Assembly (NCBI GenBank): GCA_027886175.1
Contig: JAJNNQ010000019.1
Location: 12,200,501 to 12,264,500, forward strand
Length of the DNA: 64,000 bases
Reading direction: 5' to 3'
DNA from: Phylloscopus collybita
Lineage: Eukaryota > Chordata > Aves > Passeriformes > Phylloscopidae
A program made the position numbers and the translations under genes. This document shows, piece by piece, positions 34,358 to 46,612 of this stretch. How positions within the stretch are numbered: the stretch's first letter is position 1; each line of letters opens with the position of its first letter. The notes beneath the pieces were generated by a model that was not told the origin of the DNA, ran no database searches, and saw only the letters and a program-made list of their open reading frames with translations.

Positions 34358-35547
34358 GACTAATTTTCTGGAGAAATAGGACCCGTACAGACTTCCTGCT
34401 TGACTATCCTCCCCCTCCCCAACAATTTTGGAGCCAATTGGCCAATTTTAAACATGTGAAGGATGAAAGAGAGTAGATATCTAAGGCTGGGTGACTGTGC
34501 ATGTCCATGATTCCTGGGAATCATACTACCTGTGCTCCCAGCAGAGGATGTGCCCAGGTTGGTATTTTGTGTTGCCACATTTCCTTTCTGTGCTCTGGGC
34601 TCTGCAGCAGGATGAGTGTGCAGGATCCTGGTGTCTGTGTGTGAACAGTCTGCCCAGGCCTAAAGATACAGGCACAAATTTTGAAAACAAGGTTCATTGC
34701 GTTCCTTCTAGAGGTCTGATTGCTTATCTCTTTCCCTCCTGCTCACTGGCTGATTTTGCATGCTTATCTGTTACATCCTCTTCCTGCCCAGTAAAAAGCC
34801 ATTTTTGGAGGCGGATGTGCACATGTGCCTGAGTGCTGACCTCTACAAAGCTTTTTAAATATCCCAAGCTGCAAGCACATATTTAACTGACTGTTGTTTG
34901 AGTCAGTATTCTTACTTATTTGCACTTATGGCAGAACCTACAACCCAGACCTAATGAGATCAGGAGTATTGGGGTGGCTGATTTGCTTCTGATTGTGGGG
35001 GCTGTGTGGGGTGCAGCCAGGTCATACTTCTTTCTGCGACAGAGTCTCCAGGCAGATTCTTGTCTGAGACTTGTGCTCAAACACGTAAGGTCAAATCACA
35101 AGCCGTGCTCTTGATTATGCCAGAGTTCATACCAAGGAGGAGCAAACTCAACTGTGTGTTGATTCTTCATCGAAAATTCTCCCTCAGTTTGCACCATAGC
35201 TCTCCAGTCAGCATCAGAGAAGTGATCCCAAAGTGTCTCAGCCCAGAAAACCACGGGGAATATCAGGCACCAGTGTTCTCAGAAAGGGTGATGGCCTAGA
35301 GCACTGTGAGAGAGAACCAGCTTCCCTGGGTGCAAATGCTGAGGCTGCAGACGGGGCAGTAATGTGTCCCTGAGGGCAAACAACGCCCATTTCCCTCTCT
35401 GCTGGGGCACTGTGAACGGTGGCAGCTGACAGGCAGCCTGGAAACCACTGCCTGACAGGCAAAGCTGAGGGGGAAGCTAAAACACTCCAGGCTGGGACTG
35501 GTTCTTGCTGCAAAGAGAGAAAACAAAGACAGTAACAAATAAGGTAG

Positions 35548-35675
35548 AAAGCCACGAAGTGATGAGGTAGCTTGCTTAGTGTCACACAACAGGGATGGTG
35601 GCAGAAGTTGAACTGAACTTTCTTGGTGCCTAGTTTAGTGCTAGTTCAGCTCAGCTGCCTGGCTTCCAGCATGTT
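35548..35675 (+). mobile_element. MIR/CORE-SINE-like remnant
   Basis: 'tagcttgcttagtgtcacac' with 'aacagggatggtggcagaag', then 'ttgaactgaactttcttgg' and 'ctagtttagtgctagttcag', follows the order of the MIR core. In MIR that order is 'ttgcccaaggtcacacagc…ggcagagc…gaacccagatct…ccagtgctctaacc'. The tRNA-related head is not visible. A weaker, similar stretch occurs at about 38640-38780 ('gggagtaatccca…gatgtaaagtatcttg'). Confidence 0.5.
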
Positions 35676-36057
35676 GTGACTGCAGAGCCCACAGTCACTT
35701 AGGCCTGTTATTATTTGTACGTCTGCTGAAGCAGGTTTCTGGATTTCACCCATGCTGGTCTATCCTCCTGGGAAGTCAAATGGAAATGCTGCAGCCTATA
35801 ACGATCTCATTCCCCTGCCAATGCACTGGAATCACAAGCGTTTGCTAAATATAGCAAAGAGGGACCTGTGGTTGATCAGTATTTCTCCCATTAGTGCTGT
35901 AGGTGGAACTGCACTTAATAGGAATTACACTAAATGGATATAGGAGACATGGGGATAATTGACCAAACTTGTCTTAAATGTGTTTGTGGAGAGAAAGAAG
36001 CCGCAAAATGACAGGCATTTTCCCCATTAGCCTCTCTAGAGAAGTTGCAGGCACTGT

Positions 36058-36150
36058 AGGCCAGATTCTCAGCTAGAGGGATTTGCCACTGCCTTTTTGT
36101 CTTCCCTGGAATCAGACTGATTTACCCCAGATGCAAACAGTTTATGGGAG
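36058..36150. repeat. Decayed palindromic amniote repeat, 'CCAGATTCTCAGC' type
   Basis: 'taggccagattctcagctag' at one end and 'gactgatttaccccagatgc' at the other resemble the arms of the GGCCAGATTCTCAGCTGGTGTAAAT repeat that I recall from turtle and crocodile genomes. The inverted symmetry is mostly eroded. The fragment at about 36283-36335 ('cccactggtgtaaatgagc') could belong to the same family. Confidence 0.45.
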
Positions 36151-36159
36151 TCGCATGGA

Positions 36160-36560
36160 ATATTAAATGTCTTAGGCTCGTGGAAAAGTGAGGAAAAGAC
36201 ATAACTAGTACAACCACAGGTTTATTGTCATGAGTTCGAGCTTTTAAAATAGGAATAACTGAGCCTGCTGAATAGTAGAATTAAGGCCAATATGCCCACT
36301 GGTGTAAATGAGCATGCAGCTGTATGGCCAGAAATAGGATTCCACACATTATGCCAGGAAGTAATTTAACACTGAATATATTATTTCCTTAATATACAAT
36401 GCATGCAAGTTGACAGGCTCATTTACCAGAAGGTATATTTTAGTACCAGTACACCTGGAACTGCAAAATAGATATGTCTTTTGTCTTTCCTCTTCACAAA
36501 CAAAGAGCTGTTTATTTAAATGAAAGGGGACTTAATGCACCATTTGTAGATGTGCGTTTT
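36160..36560. other. Candidate conserved non-coding element
   Basis: Unique, AT-rich sequence with mixed motifs (ggtttattgtcatgagttcg, gtaatttaacactgaatata, atacaatgcatgcaagttg) and no simple repeats. It directly follows an ancient repeat remnant. Supported only by texture. Confidence 0.3.
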
Positions 36561-37029
36561 GTTCTGGTATTTGCATTCAACATTGATTGCCTTTTATTTT
36601 AAAGGAAGCAGTGGAAGGATTTGTAAATTATCCCCAGCCACTCTACAGTCTAATAACCAGAGGTTGTGTTTTTTTCACCATTACCACTGGGGATTGTGCT
36701 ACATGGTAACCTCCATGTAATGGTTTTGGTCTCTGACCCCACCTCCCGTGAAGTCTTCTGCCAACATCTCTTTATACCACTGCATTTATCTTCTGGTGAC
36801 ACGTGGATTTCTCAGGCCTTGGAAAGATCTTCTTTTGAGGGGACTTTATACTGCAGTGCACTGACATGCTTCATGGCTCTAATTCAGGAAAAAAATCATG
36901 AAGTTAAGTGTGCCACTAAGATTGAAGGAAGAAGCCTTATTTTTAAAAATTTTTCTTGCCAGCATAGTGATGGGCAAAAAAATAATATCTAGGGATGCTT
37001 TTTTTTTCCCGATGTCATGCCAGTCTAAT

Positions 37030-37180
37030 GATTCTAGGACCTGAGTCATGATTTTGGAATGCTCCATTGACTCCAGTGGAAATTAAGCACTTCAGGTTGA
37101 AGTGCTTGTATAAGTCTTGTCTTGAGTAAGATTAGATTTATACTTGTGTTTAAGTGCTTTGCTGAACAAGGGCACAATTA
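37030..37180. repeat. Decayed amniote repeat, 'CTTAAGTGCTTTGCTGAA' type
   Basis: 'ctccattgactccagtgg' followed by 'aattaagcacttcagg' and ending 'gtttaagtgctttgctgaac' corresponds to the repeat with consensus-like text CCATTGACTTCAATGGGACTTAAGCA…TTAAGTGCTTTGCTGAA that I recall from reptile genomes. Gene-free. Confidence 0.5.
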
Positions 37181-37732
37181 AGTTAAATATGATTATTTTG
37201 TTTCCAGAGACAATCCCTTTTCACGAGTCTGCAGGAAACAGCTCTTGCAGATGCATTCATCCTAAGGAATGAACACAAATGCCTTTATCAAGATTCAAAT
37301 GAAAATAGAGCAGTTTATTTTAAAGAGAGGCTGGATTTTCATCTTTTCTAATGAAAAAAAGGAAACCTGATTAAACTCTTTACACTTATAAGTGCCCTAC
37401 TTTCGAATCAGACCTGACACTAAGTAGGTTAGTGGGAGGGGAGCTTTTACAAATTTCCTTTAGCAGAACTTGATGTGATCCTCTGACCTGAATTTTCAGG
37501 CTTAATCTGCTTTAAAGATCATGCTTGAACCTAAATCAACAGCCAAACTCACAAAAGAGCTAAGCTGTTAATTTAAAACAACAACAACACCACCACAACA
37601 ATAACACCCCCCAAACAAGCACAGATCCCCAGCCTAGGACCATGCAGTCAGGCTGTGATGATTTAACTTGTGTATGAGTGTGCATGTGAGCTCTCATGTG
37701 CTTCTTTTTCTTGCCTTTATTTTTTTTTAAAG

Positions 37733-38010
37733 GAAGAAAAGTGGCTATTGAAAGTGTTAAAGAAGCAAACCTGGGACTAAGCCCAATGCTACTGAAAGGG
37801 GCTTTTGATGATACATCCCCTGAAAAACTACAGTCCTCCCATAAGTCATCAGATATGGTATTGCAAAGGCATTTAAATGTGAGGTCCTGTCAAGTTATGC
37901 GAAAGCCTCATGATATATGGCCCAGAGGAGTTTATCTTGCTCTGGGAAAAAAAGACCTTGGAACTGACACTTTATATTCCGAAGCCAATAAAAACATCTT
38001 AAAATAACGC
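37733..38010 (+). other. Terminal-exon-like segment, unrecognised
   Basis: A long pyrimidine tract (ttcttgcctttattttttttt) ends in an AAAG acceptor at 37732. About 90 open codons follow to a TAA at 38005-38007, with a polyadenylation-type AATAAA at 37987-37992, just before the stop. The translation contains ESVKEANLGLSPMLLKGAF and DIWPRGVYLALGKKDLG, and I recognise no family. The poly(A) signal would place cleavage only a few bases after the stop, which is cramped. It may be a non-coding RNA end or chance. Confidence 0.2.
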
Positions 38011-41000
38011 CCCCTCCCTTCCTCAAAGAGCAACTGACAGTGAGAGAGAGAGCAGGGGTGGGAGAGCAGTGATCAGCAGTGATTTGGTTTCTGGGTCTGA
38101 GAACTTTGTTGTGGGCAGTGCAACTCCGATGATTTATAATTAACTCCAACATGAAGAAGAAAATGCCAGGCTTTCATAACAGCGCTACAAAAATAACCAC
38201 ATTCTCAGTGTTTGCAAAATTGGAAACAAATGTCCCAAGGAAAACAAGAGCTCTTTACAGCCCTATCCATGCTTTGGAGCAAGGAAAATGCTGGAATTCA
38301 ATCAGGACCACAGATGATGAGCCAATATCATTTGTCATGGGAAATTCATCTGGGTAAAACAGGATTGCTCCATTACCCTTCCATCACTCTAACAAATAAC
38401 TGGATTGAAATCTCTTAAATTAAAAGCAGTTGAGACCTTTTCTTCTGTTTGGCAGAGAAATATTGTCATCCTCTGTACCCCAAGGACCTGAAAGTGAAAA
38501 GTGATAGACTAAAATATATACATTTCTTGCATTCAGCTGGTGACACAAGATTCCTGAGTTCTGGCTGATCACATGAGCAATCTTAGATAGTTGCAGTTGC
38601 TTAAAGACACCTGATGGTTTTGGGGTTTGAACCCAGCACTTTCTGGTTTATGGGATTTTAAGTAGGGCATGTTATTTCAATTTAGCAAGATATTACTTTT
38701 AAAGATGGGAGTAATCCCAGTACAGCCAGTGGGGCTACCAGGCAGAGATGTAAAGTATCTTGCTGACTCAGGACCCGAATTAGACAAGTAGCAGTGGCAT
38801 AAAGGCCCCCAGAGGATCGCAGTGAAAATCCTGAACTGGGTCATGAGGAAATAGTAAAGATGAAAAGTTTCTCTAAGGAGGATTCATAAGGGAAGCCCCG
38901 AACAGATCATTGCTGGCTTCCATTATGTTAGTAGTACTCTTGTGCTAATGGATCTTTTTTCTTAAAAATTAATCTCCAGGGTCCTGGGATTTTAGAAACC
39001 TCTCTATTTCTGCATCTTTATCTATCTCTATCTTCATCTTTAAAAAACTTATAATTCTTAGAGTCAAAGGTTAAAGAAAAGCTGATGTAATCATGACTCC
39101 TTTTTTTTCCCAAATGCCAGTGCCTGTCCATATGCACAGAGGAGCAGATACATTCAGAAAAGAACACAGAGCAAAATGTTCTTTTTGAATTCCTTTGTGA
39201 GTCCTTATTTTGTGGATCCTGAGGTGGGATGTGTCAGGGACATGCTCAGCACTCTACAACTGAATCCTCTGGGGGCTCCCCCATTTTTATTGATATATTT
39301 CATACTAAGTACTATACAGAAAGTAGTCATGCCAAGCAATGATGACAGCCCCTGACCAGGAGCATTTACAGTATAAAAAACACAAATCAATAAAATCCAC
39401 TGCTACTACACAACCGAGCAAATGCAACACTAACCTGACAAAGGAAGACAAAAGCAAATGTGTAATGAAAACATCCTCTCAATGTGTTTTTTATACTCCA
39501 GTGACTCTATAGCCAGCATTTGTAACTACAGCCACCTATATAGCTGTCACTCCATTCCTGATAAGATGTATCCCTGTTAAAGATGACAGTTTCTTTGGAG
39601 CTACTTGAAAGGAAAGCGCTGTGATTCTCAGTCATTATTATTTTGGTCCAGACTTAACATTTTTCTTTTTTTTTTTTTTTCTTTTCCTCCTCTGCTCCAG
39701 CTGAACTCCTGTCAAATGCACCCATTGGAAACAATAAGATAAACCACCTCTGTCATTTACTTCCAATGCAGGAAGTGTTAACTGTGCTCTCTGTTCATTA
39801 GCACTCCCGGCTTCCCGAGCAGCCATCCGCAGAGCTGCTGCAGCATTCACCGGCTACGAGCCTCTGAAACCTAATTTTGATTCATGAGCTGGAATCTCTC
39901 TGGCACAGCCCTTGAGGAGCTCGAAATCTAGCTGGTTTTTACCTGGCCTTGTGCGTGCCGAGCTGCTGTTTGGCCACATGCAGAAGGTTTTGCAGAAATT
40001 GTCTGAGATCTCTTGCTGAACAGGCTTTGCAGTGTGGGTGGTTGATGAGGTGGTTTTTTGTGTACTGTAATTTGGAGGTTGCTGTCAGACTTCTGCAAAA
40101 CCTAACGAGTTTTCTGTTTTGCTGGCTAGTACAAATCTGGCTGCTTTGCTGAATATAATCAAGCCTCTCTCAAATTAACAGTTAGCAGAGGCGCTGGGTG
40201 ACTTCTTGCTTTTATAAAAGAAGAACTTCACTTTTAGGTCTGTCTAACTCTGAAAGATATTTCTGTGTGGCAAGTGCACTAGAGTTAGTCCACTGGAAAA
40301 TATCCATTCAACAAAATTCAAATATTTTCATAAGTGTAACAGCTTCATCAACATTTATATGGGAAGATATTTTAGAATTCACTTACATAAGGCTGAAATG
40401 CTTCATTTGATAAGAAAGGACCTTTAGTTCCAAAAGGATCAAAATGTTTCATTTCAATTTCAATATGATTTCTTATAATGTATGAATTAAATTAAAAGAA
40501 AATACCGTGTGAACACATTTTGACCTTTCTGACGGAAAACATGGTTATGCAGCATAAATGAGGACTGTTTCAACAGAAAGCTTGAAGTTTTTAGTTTTCT
40601 TCAAAATTCAGAATAAAACACACTTCAAAAATGTTGATTTTCCTTTTTACATTTTTATGTTTAGAACAATTTAAATTTTCTCCAAGAACTGCTTATGTTT
40701 ATTATACTGGCATCTACATGGCCAAGATGTTACTACTTCGGTTTTTCCTAGAGATTAGGACCACAATTGTCTTTAAAATAGTATTAATATTGCATTTACT
40801 GGCATGTAGCCATATCTGGGAATTCTTGAGAAAGCTCTGTTTTAAAAAATGTATTATAACTTTGATTGGTCATAGTGAAAATCTGCATAAACACTGGCTA
40901 AGAGTCAGGTAAAAAAAATATGATATTAATTTAATGGCTAGAGAAACTGCTGTACAAAATGGTCCCTTCAGTGTCTGTGCCAGTATCATGAGCCCTGACC

Positions 41001-41500
41001 AGGTGAAATTGGAGTGGATACTTGGCCATGCAGGAGCTGTGGACTCTGTCTGGCCAGCCAGCCTTTCCTTCTCCATGTCCCCAGAACTCAGACACCAACA
41101 CTTGGGAAATTCTTGTATCTTCCCCAAATTTTTCTCGAGTACATTGTTGTGCAACACACTGGCAGCTTCCAGGGCTTCTGTAAATACACATTGATGGGAG
41201 AGTTTTTGTCTGGGAGGAATTTGCTAGGTTGAAGGAAAAATAAAGGAGGCTGTATTCTCTCTTCCTGTAGGATCTCACAGTGCATGGCATTTTCCTGACT
41301 GTGAGATGGAGGATTGTCCATATAGCTGTAAAGTCCTTTCATGCACATGACTTCCAGTCCTGCTCCCCCAGGTGTCACTGATTTACCTCTGTGTTCTGTA
41401 AACTGGTTAAAGCAGCACCTTCCATCTGCTCCTCTCTCTGCTGAGCTACCAGTTCTAAAATCCCTCTTCCTGCTGAAGAAATGCTCCTCCTGGCACTTGA

Positions 41501-41626
41501 GGGATTTAACCAACTCTCAGCTCTGGACAATTCTGTGTATTAGCCAATGCTAGTGTGAAGTGTGGGATTTAACCAACTCTCAGCTCTGGACAATTCTGTA
41601 TATTAGCCAATGCTAATGTGAAGTGT
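41501..41626 (+). repeat. 63-bp tandem duplication
   Basis: Two adjacent 63-bp copies (41501-41563 and 41564-41626) both start gggatttaaccaactctcag and end gtgaagtgt. They differ at two positions (tgtgtat/tgtatat and tagtgtg/taatgtg). No reading frame or known element is duplicated. Low divergence implies a fairly recent local duplication. Confidence 0.97.
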
Positions 41627-41992
41627 GCTCCAAACTAATGTAACCTCATGTATGTATCTTCTGACTTTTTACCTGTTTTTCCTAGATGAGAATTGTCCCA
41701 TATTTTAGTCCCCTCTCCAAAATTAATTCTTCTATTTTAGACCTTAGAGATGCTTGTATTGAAGCAACAAGGGAGGAGCTTGTCTGTAAAAGACTATCCC
41801 AAAAATGCCAAATAAAACTGGTCTTTGTTTTGTGCCATTTCCGGACTCTGCAACATTTTAATAACAAATCCTGAAACCATATGACAGTAATATGGAGCAT
41901 GTTTTTATGATAAACATAAGTAATGAGTCTTGTCAAAGAGACACGGGAATGAGTAACACATAACTCTCTCCATTCAAAGAAAAAGAAAGAAC

Positions 41993-42014
41993 TTTTTTTT
42001 TTTTTTTTTTTTTT
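41993..42014 (+). repeat. Poly(T) tract, 22 nt
   Basis: Pure T run in AT-rich sequence; simple repeat only. Confidence 0.95.
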
Positions 42015-42399
42015 GTTGGAGCAAAAAAAAGTGACGTTTTCCCAAATCTCTGCATATCGGTGGCCATAAAGCAATAAAATTCCAGGACACTGTGAGCTTA
42101 GGCACACAGAGAAGTAAATGGGAAAAAATGTTTGGGAAGACAATGTAACATTGTCTCATAATTTACAAACCCCTAATGATTTCCAAAGCTGGTATGTGAG
42201 ATTTACCCTCCTTTTTTGGCATTCAAATTGACGCAGGGGCTTTTTCCTGCCAACTGGAACATTCTTTAGGTGTTTTTTTTCTTCGCATGAAGTTCGTTGT
42301 GATCCCATGCTTGCTATTATTCATAAATTAATTTCTGGCATTGCAATAAATTCTAGGAAAACCAATAAACCACAAACGTACAGCTAATTCTTTGTCATT

Positions 42400-42465
42400 T
42401 TTCTTTCTTTCTTTCTTTCGTTCTCTCTTTTTTTTCTGTGGGAAAGAAAAAAAAAAAAAAGAAGC
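42400..42465 (+). repeat. (TTTC)n tract followed by T-rich and A-rich runs
   Basis: About five TTTC units, then ctctttttttttctg, then an A14 run. The T and A runs face each other across a short spacer and could form a hairpin. Confidence 0.85.
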
Positions 42466-44739
42466 AGTAAATGTTTGCCGAGGTGCTGGATCCGCAGCAG
42501 GAATTTATGTTTCCAATTGTTCTTCCTAACTTGTCAAAGAAGTTTTATTGCAGTCGACAATCTTTATTGGGTCTGTTGGGCAGGGCCAGCTTCAGAACGT
42601 ATCTTAGAGTGAGCCTGTGTAATGCATGGAAACACATTTCCAGCCTGGTGAGACTGGGGCAGATCCCAAAACTCTGACTTGGTTTCTGCTCAGTCTTTAC
42701 TATGAGATCAACGGGGTGGGTTTTTTGTGTGGAAAAACTCACCTCTGAAAAAGTCATGGGGTCCTTAACGATTGCATGAGGTAAATGTTCACAGCTGCAT
42801 TTAAGTGAAATTTCAGGTCACCAGGAATTTTCATTTCAGAAGTAGAAGGGGTTGCTCACCAAGGTGTGCATCTGTGCTTGCACATTGCCCACATGTGCAC
42901 CAACTGCTTTAGGGCAGAAAGTGGTGCTCCTCACAGCAGCTGTGCCAAGCAGGCTGACATGGGCCAGGCAACACAAGAAAACATCATTAACAACCAGGGG
43001 AGAGCCTGCCACTTGCAGCTCAATCCCCAAGACAAAGGAAAATGTGTGTCTAGTCCATTAGGCAACCGAGATGTGAAAATAGCTCCATTTTTCTTGGTGT
43101 GATAATACAGATTTAGAGCCTCATTTCCATTAAAATTACTGGGTTGAAATGTCCACACCAGATCCTTATTATGATTAATCTATATACAGGCAGGTATGTA
43201 CATATTGTAGATCTAACTCATCTATCGGTCTCTTTTGGGCGAGCTGGGTTCAGATTCAATTTCCTTTGGGGAACAACAGGCAGAGATTGTAAAGTCCTTC
43301 CCTGCTTGAAGACTTTGCTCCAGAACTTAAAGGAATTTAGGTACCAACTTCCCACTGAAGTATTAGGCGTATCTAAGTGCACTGGGGAGCTGGGCTCCCA
43401 GCTGCAGCTCTAGGAAAGCTTGAAGAACTTCAGCTGCCTAAAGAGTGCTACATCACTGGAGATCATACGGATTTTCTGGGCCATCTGGAAGCTGAACTCC
43501 AGCACCTGCAAGTTTTTCTCTTTGAGGCTTTCATTCTACAGCTGGGGAAAGCTTGCATGAGCTGCCATGTCCTGCCCTTGGAAGCATGGAAGTTCCTTCA
43601 GGCTTGAGGGGCATTGTTGGCAAAAAGAACAGATTTATGAACAGAAGGGATGAATGAACTCTCAGTATCCTTCTAAATGAGGAATAGACCTGCCTGAAGT
43701 TTTCATATGTGAGTTGACTAGCTTCAGTTCAAGTACTACAGCAATTAGGAAAATCTTGCTTTTTGCCAACAGGGGATGATTAACAGAAAGTTGTTTGTTT
43801 TTTCTTTTAACTGCTCTTCTTTCTGGGTGAGTCCTGTCAAGACTCAACCAGGCCTGCAACAGCACTTGGAATTCCCAGCATGCCAGGTGGTAATGATAAG
43901 AGTCAGAACTCCTACAAAGTGTTTTTCTTGGAGTTCCTCACCTTTCTCACTAGAGTCAAGTGCACACAGGCAGGATGTTTGCACAGATCTGTAGATCCCT
44001 TTCAGCTGCTGGTGAAGAATAGTAAATAATAAGCAGTACATGCACACGTATGACACCCACAGCCCTGTAGGGTGATGTGGGAAGGATGCTGCTGGAGGAA
44101 CTGCTACACAGGTCAAGTAGAAGCTGCAGATTTTTCCATCCAGCCCTGTGTGGGGTGTGGGCATGCCTGGGCTCTGCTCTGATTAGCTCTGTGATAGCTG
44201 CCATCTTCAGTCACAGATTCAGTGATATGCCAGAGCTGTGGCCACTTCATTTCAGACAAAACCCATCAACTGAGCTCCAGTACTATCCCTGTGTGCACTC
44301 CTGGCTTGTTCCAGCAGCAAAGAAGCCCAGTTTAGTGTCAATGCCTTTCCCTAAGTTCAAGTGGGACCAAATTAGGTCACATATGATGCTTCCTGGAGTT
44401 CACGTGTACTGGGCTCGTAGTTCAGCAGAACGCAGTAATTTGTGGTGTGAATGTATATCTGAGCCTCTTGTCGGTTTTGGTTTTGGAGAGATGACTGTGA
44501 AAGCTTTTGGAAGGAGATGTCACCTATGAATGGCTCTTGACTGGGCAGTCACACGTCTCCTCACCAGGACCAGATGGATATACATGCCCAGCTCTGGAAG
44601 AGAATCCTTCCTTTCCTCATCTTCCTGTAGTCCATTTCTTGTGCTCCTCAGCCTAAAGAGAACAAAACGTGATGGTATCCAGTTCACTGCAGATCTGCGA
44701 GCAGTGGACAGTCAGCTGTGGGTTGGCAAGAAATGATTA

Positions 44740-45350
44740 ATTTTTCCAGAACACTGCATCGCTCTTTTATAAAACATATTAGTGTTGTTATAAATCAATG
44801 AACATGGTTTATAATAGCAATGATGCCCTTGAAATCTGTTAATACTGCAGTCAGTGGTGGTTTGCCAGAGCATTTAGTGCCCTTGGTTTCACCTTGGGCT
44901 ATTAACTAACAAATCGGTTATTAGCCAGTGGTAATGACCAATTTTCTAGGGATGATTGCTTAAATATTGCCCACCTTGAAAAGAGAATTATTGCTCAACT
45001 GAAAACTGAACCCTTATTTTCAACTCGACAGAGCTAATGATCTTATCTGATTTCTTTCTCTTCCTCCACCTACTCGAAGGTGGTCCGAGATCGTATTACC
45101 AGAGAATGGCTTCGCCTTCTGCCTGCTGTGACTTGAGTCCAGGAAAAGTTCCATATTTAATATTTATTCCCTAAGCATCGGTGGATGAAGACAGATGGTA
45201 ATGAAACCAGCGTTGCTGAAAGTGACCACAATGATAATAGATTCTTTATGATGTCCAGAAATTCTGGACTCTCAGTCTCAGCTTAAATGTAGCGTGGCGC
45301 CAAGCCCGTCACCTTAAGCTTAGTATTCCTGTCATCTCCCTGACCCGTCT
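44740..45350. other. Candidate conserved non-coding element, long
   Basis: About 600 bp of unique sequence with A/T-rich motif clusters (ataaatcaatgaacatgg, tattaactaacaaatcgg, gataatagattctttatg). Isolated CpGs occur within them (aaatcggtta, ggtccgagatcg, gtagcgtggcgcc). No microsatellites, transposon pieces or reading frame. It is one of the more enhancer-like blocks of the desert. Confidence 0.4.
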
Positions 45351-46556
45351 TTAGACCTGATGAGTGCAGGCTGCACTAAAGACATCAATCTGTCTTTCTC
45401 CTCCTATAAATGTTTTAAATACCCAAAGCTGGTCACAAATGACACATTCTGCAAGAAAACCTGTGTGAAGTGGGGGCTGGGAAGCAAAATATCTAGGGTA
45501 AAAAAAAATAAAAATGAGAATCTTTACTCTGGAGCTCACTGGATGTATATGTTAACATGCTATACATTGGAAAGATATGCCTGTGGTTTGTGCTTTCTGC
45601 TCCTTACAGTCATCTTCTGAAAGCAGCATGTTTTAGATGTTTTTGGAATTGTGAACCCAACCATTTCTTCGGAAGTGCAAACAACTACATATGAATTTAG
45701 TATATGGAGAGTGGAATTTTGGTTGTTAACTTTTGAGGATCCCTTAGGACTCACCTAGGTGAGTGAATGAAAAGGTTTTGACTAGAAGCTGAATTTCCCT
45801 CTCTTCTCAGGCTAATTCTGATGCTAAATAAAACCTCTGCATTTCAGAAGTGAAAACACCTAAGTGTGGTTGTAGCCAGGAATAATTTGGACCTTGTATG
45901 GATGGGGTGGGTTGGAACAAGGAGTCAGAGGAATAATTTGGGCAGCATGTTTGGGTCCCTGGATTCCTGGTGCCAGCAATGCTCTCTTGCAGCTCACAGA
46001 AAAAAATCCTGTCCTGCAGGATGCAGTTCCTGCACTGTGATTCCTGCCCAGCTGCAGGGCCAGGCAATCTGGCCCAATCCATGATAAGATTAAAACAGCA
46101 GTCCATGATTTTCACAGGCATGAAGGCTATTGTATGCTCACCTCTCTCTTCCTCCATCAGGAATGTGTAAATGGGATTTTAAACCTGTGCTATGGCACCA
46201 GATGGACTCAGCTTCTCCCTGCCCAGAAGTCTCTCTCTTAAAAAAAAGAAAACCAACCCAGAAAACAAACAACAGTGTTCTGTGCACAAGCAACTTCTTT
46301 TTTTTATACCATCTTCTACTTTTATTTTGCTTCATTGATCCTTTACCTGAAGGGTGTGCAGTTTGTGCTGTTTCAATGGAAGTTGTATATGGAGTTGAGC
46401 TCAGGAAAATTAATGGCAAAAATCCCTGTGTCCTAAAAGTTGAGATGCACATGGCAAATATTCGAGTAGGGGTGGAGGTGAATTCTTAGCTAAAATTGGA
46501 GAAGCTTGGAGGAATTTGATGTCTTTGTGAGTATTTTTTTGCCTCATTTTTTTTAC

Positions 46557-46612
46557 AGTTGGACTTGATGATCTTAAAGGTCTTTTCCAACCGAAATGAT
46601 TCTATGATACTA
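46557..46612 (+). mobile_element. CR1 3'-tail fragment
   Basis: This is a short sense CR1 end: 'gttggacttgatgatctt', 'aaggtcttttccaacc' and 'gattctatgatac'. Only the last ~55 bp of the element survive, a severe 5' truncation typical of CR1. Confidence 0.9.

Larger units (their letters stand above)
34358..46556. other. Gene-free segment of the desert, second part
   Basis: Unique sequence with MIR-like and palindromic repeat remnants (35.5-37.2 kb), a terminal-exon-like segment (37.7 kb), the 63-bp duplication, poly(T)/TTTC tracts near 42 kb and an enhancer-like block at 44.7-45.3 kb. A modestly CpG-containing stretch at 39800-39960 could be regulatory. Confidence 0.7.

Noticed and set aside
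39638..39850. Minus-strand frame ending in a poly-lysine stretch
   Set aside because: The lysines come from a T-rich tract; no other support.
41682..42143. 153-codon minus-strand frame with a Lys/Phe run
   Set aside because: The frame is carried through the poly(T) tract at 41993-42014. The remainder has no family similarity.
44077..44529. 150-codon plus-strand frame
   Set aside because: No recognisable domain, several competing frames, and no exon boundaries or CpG promoter nearby.
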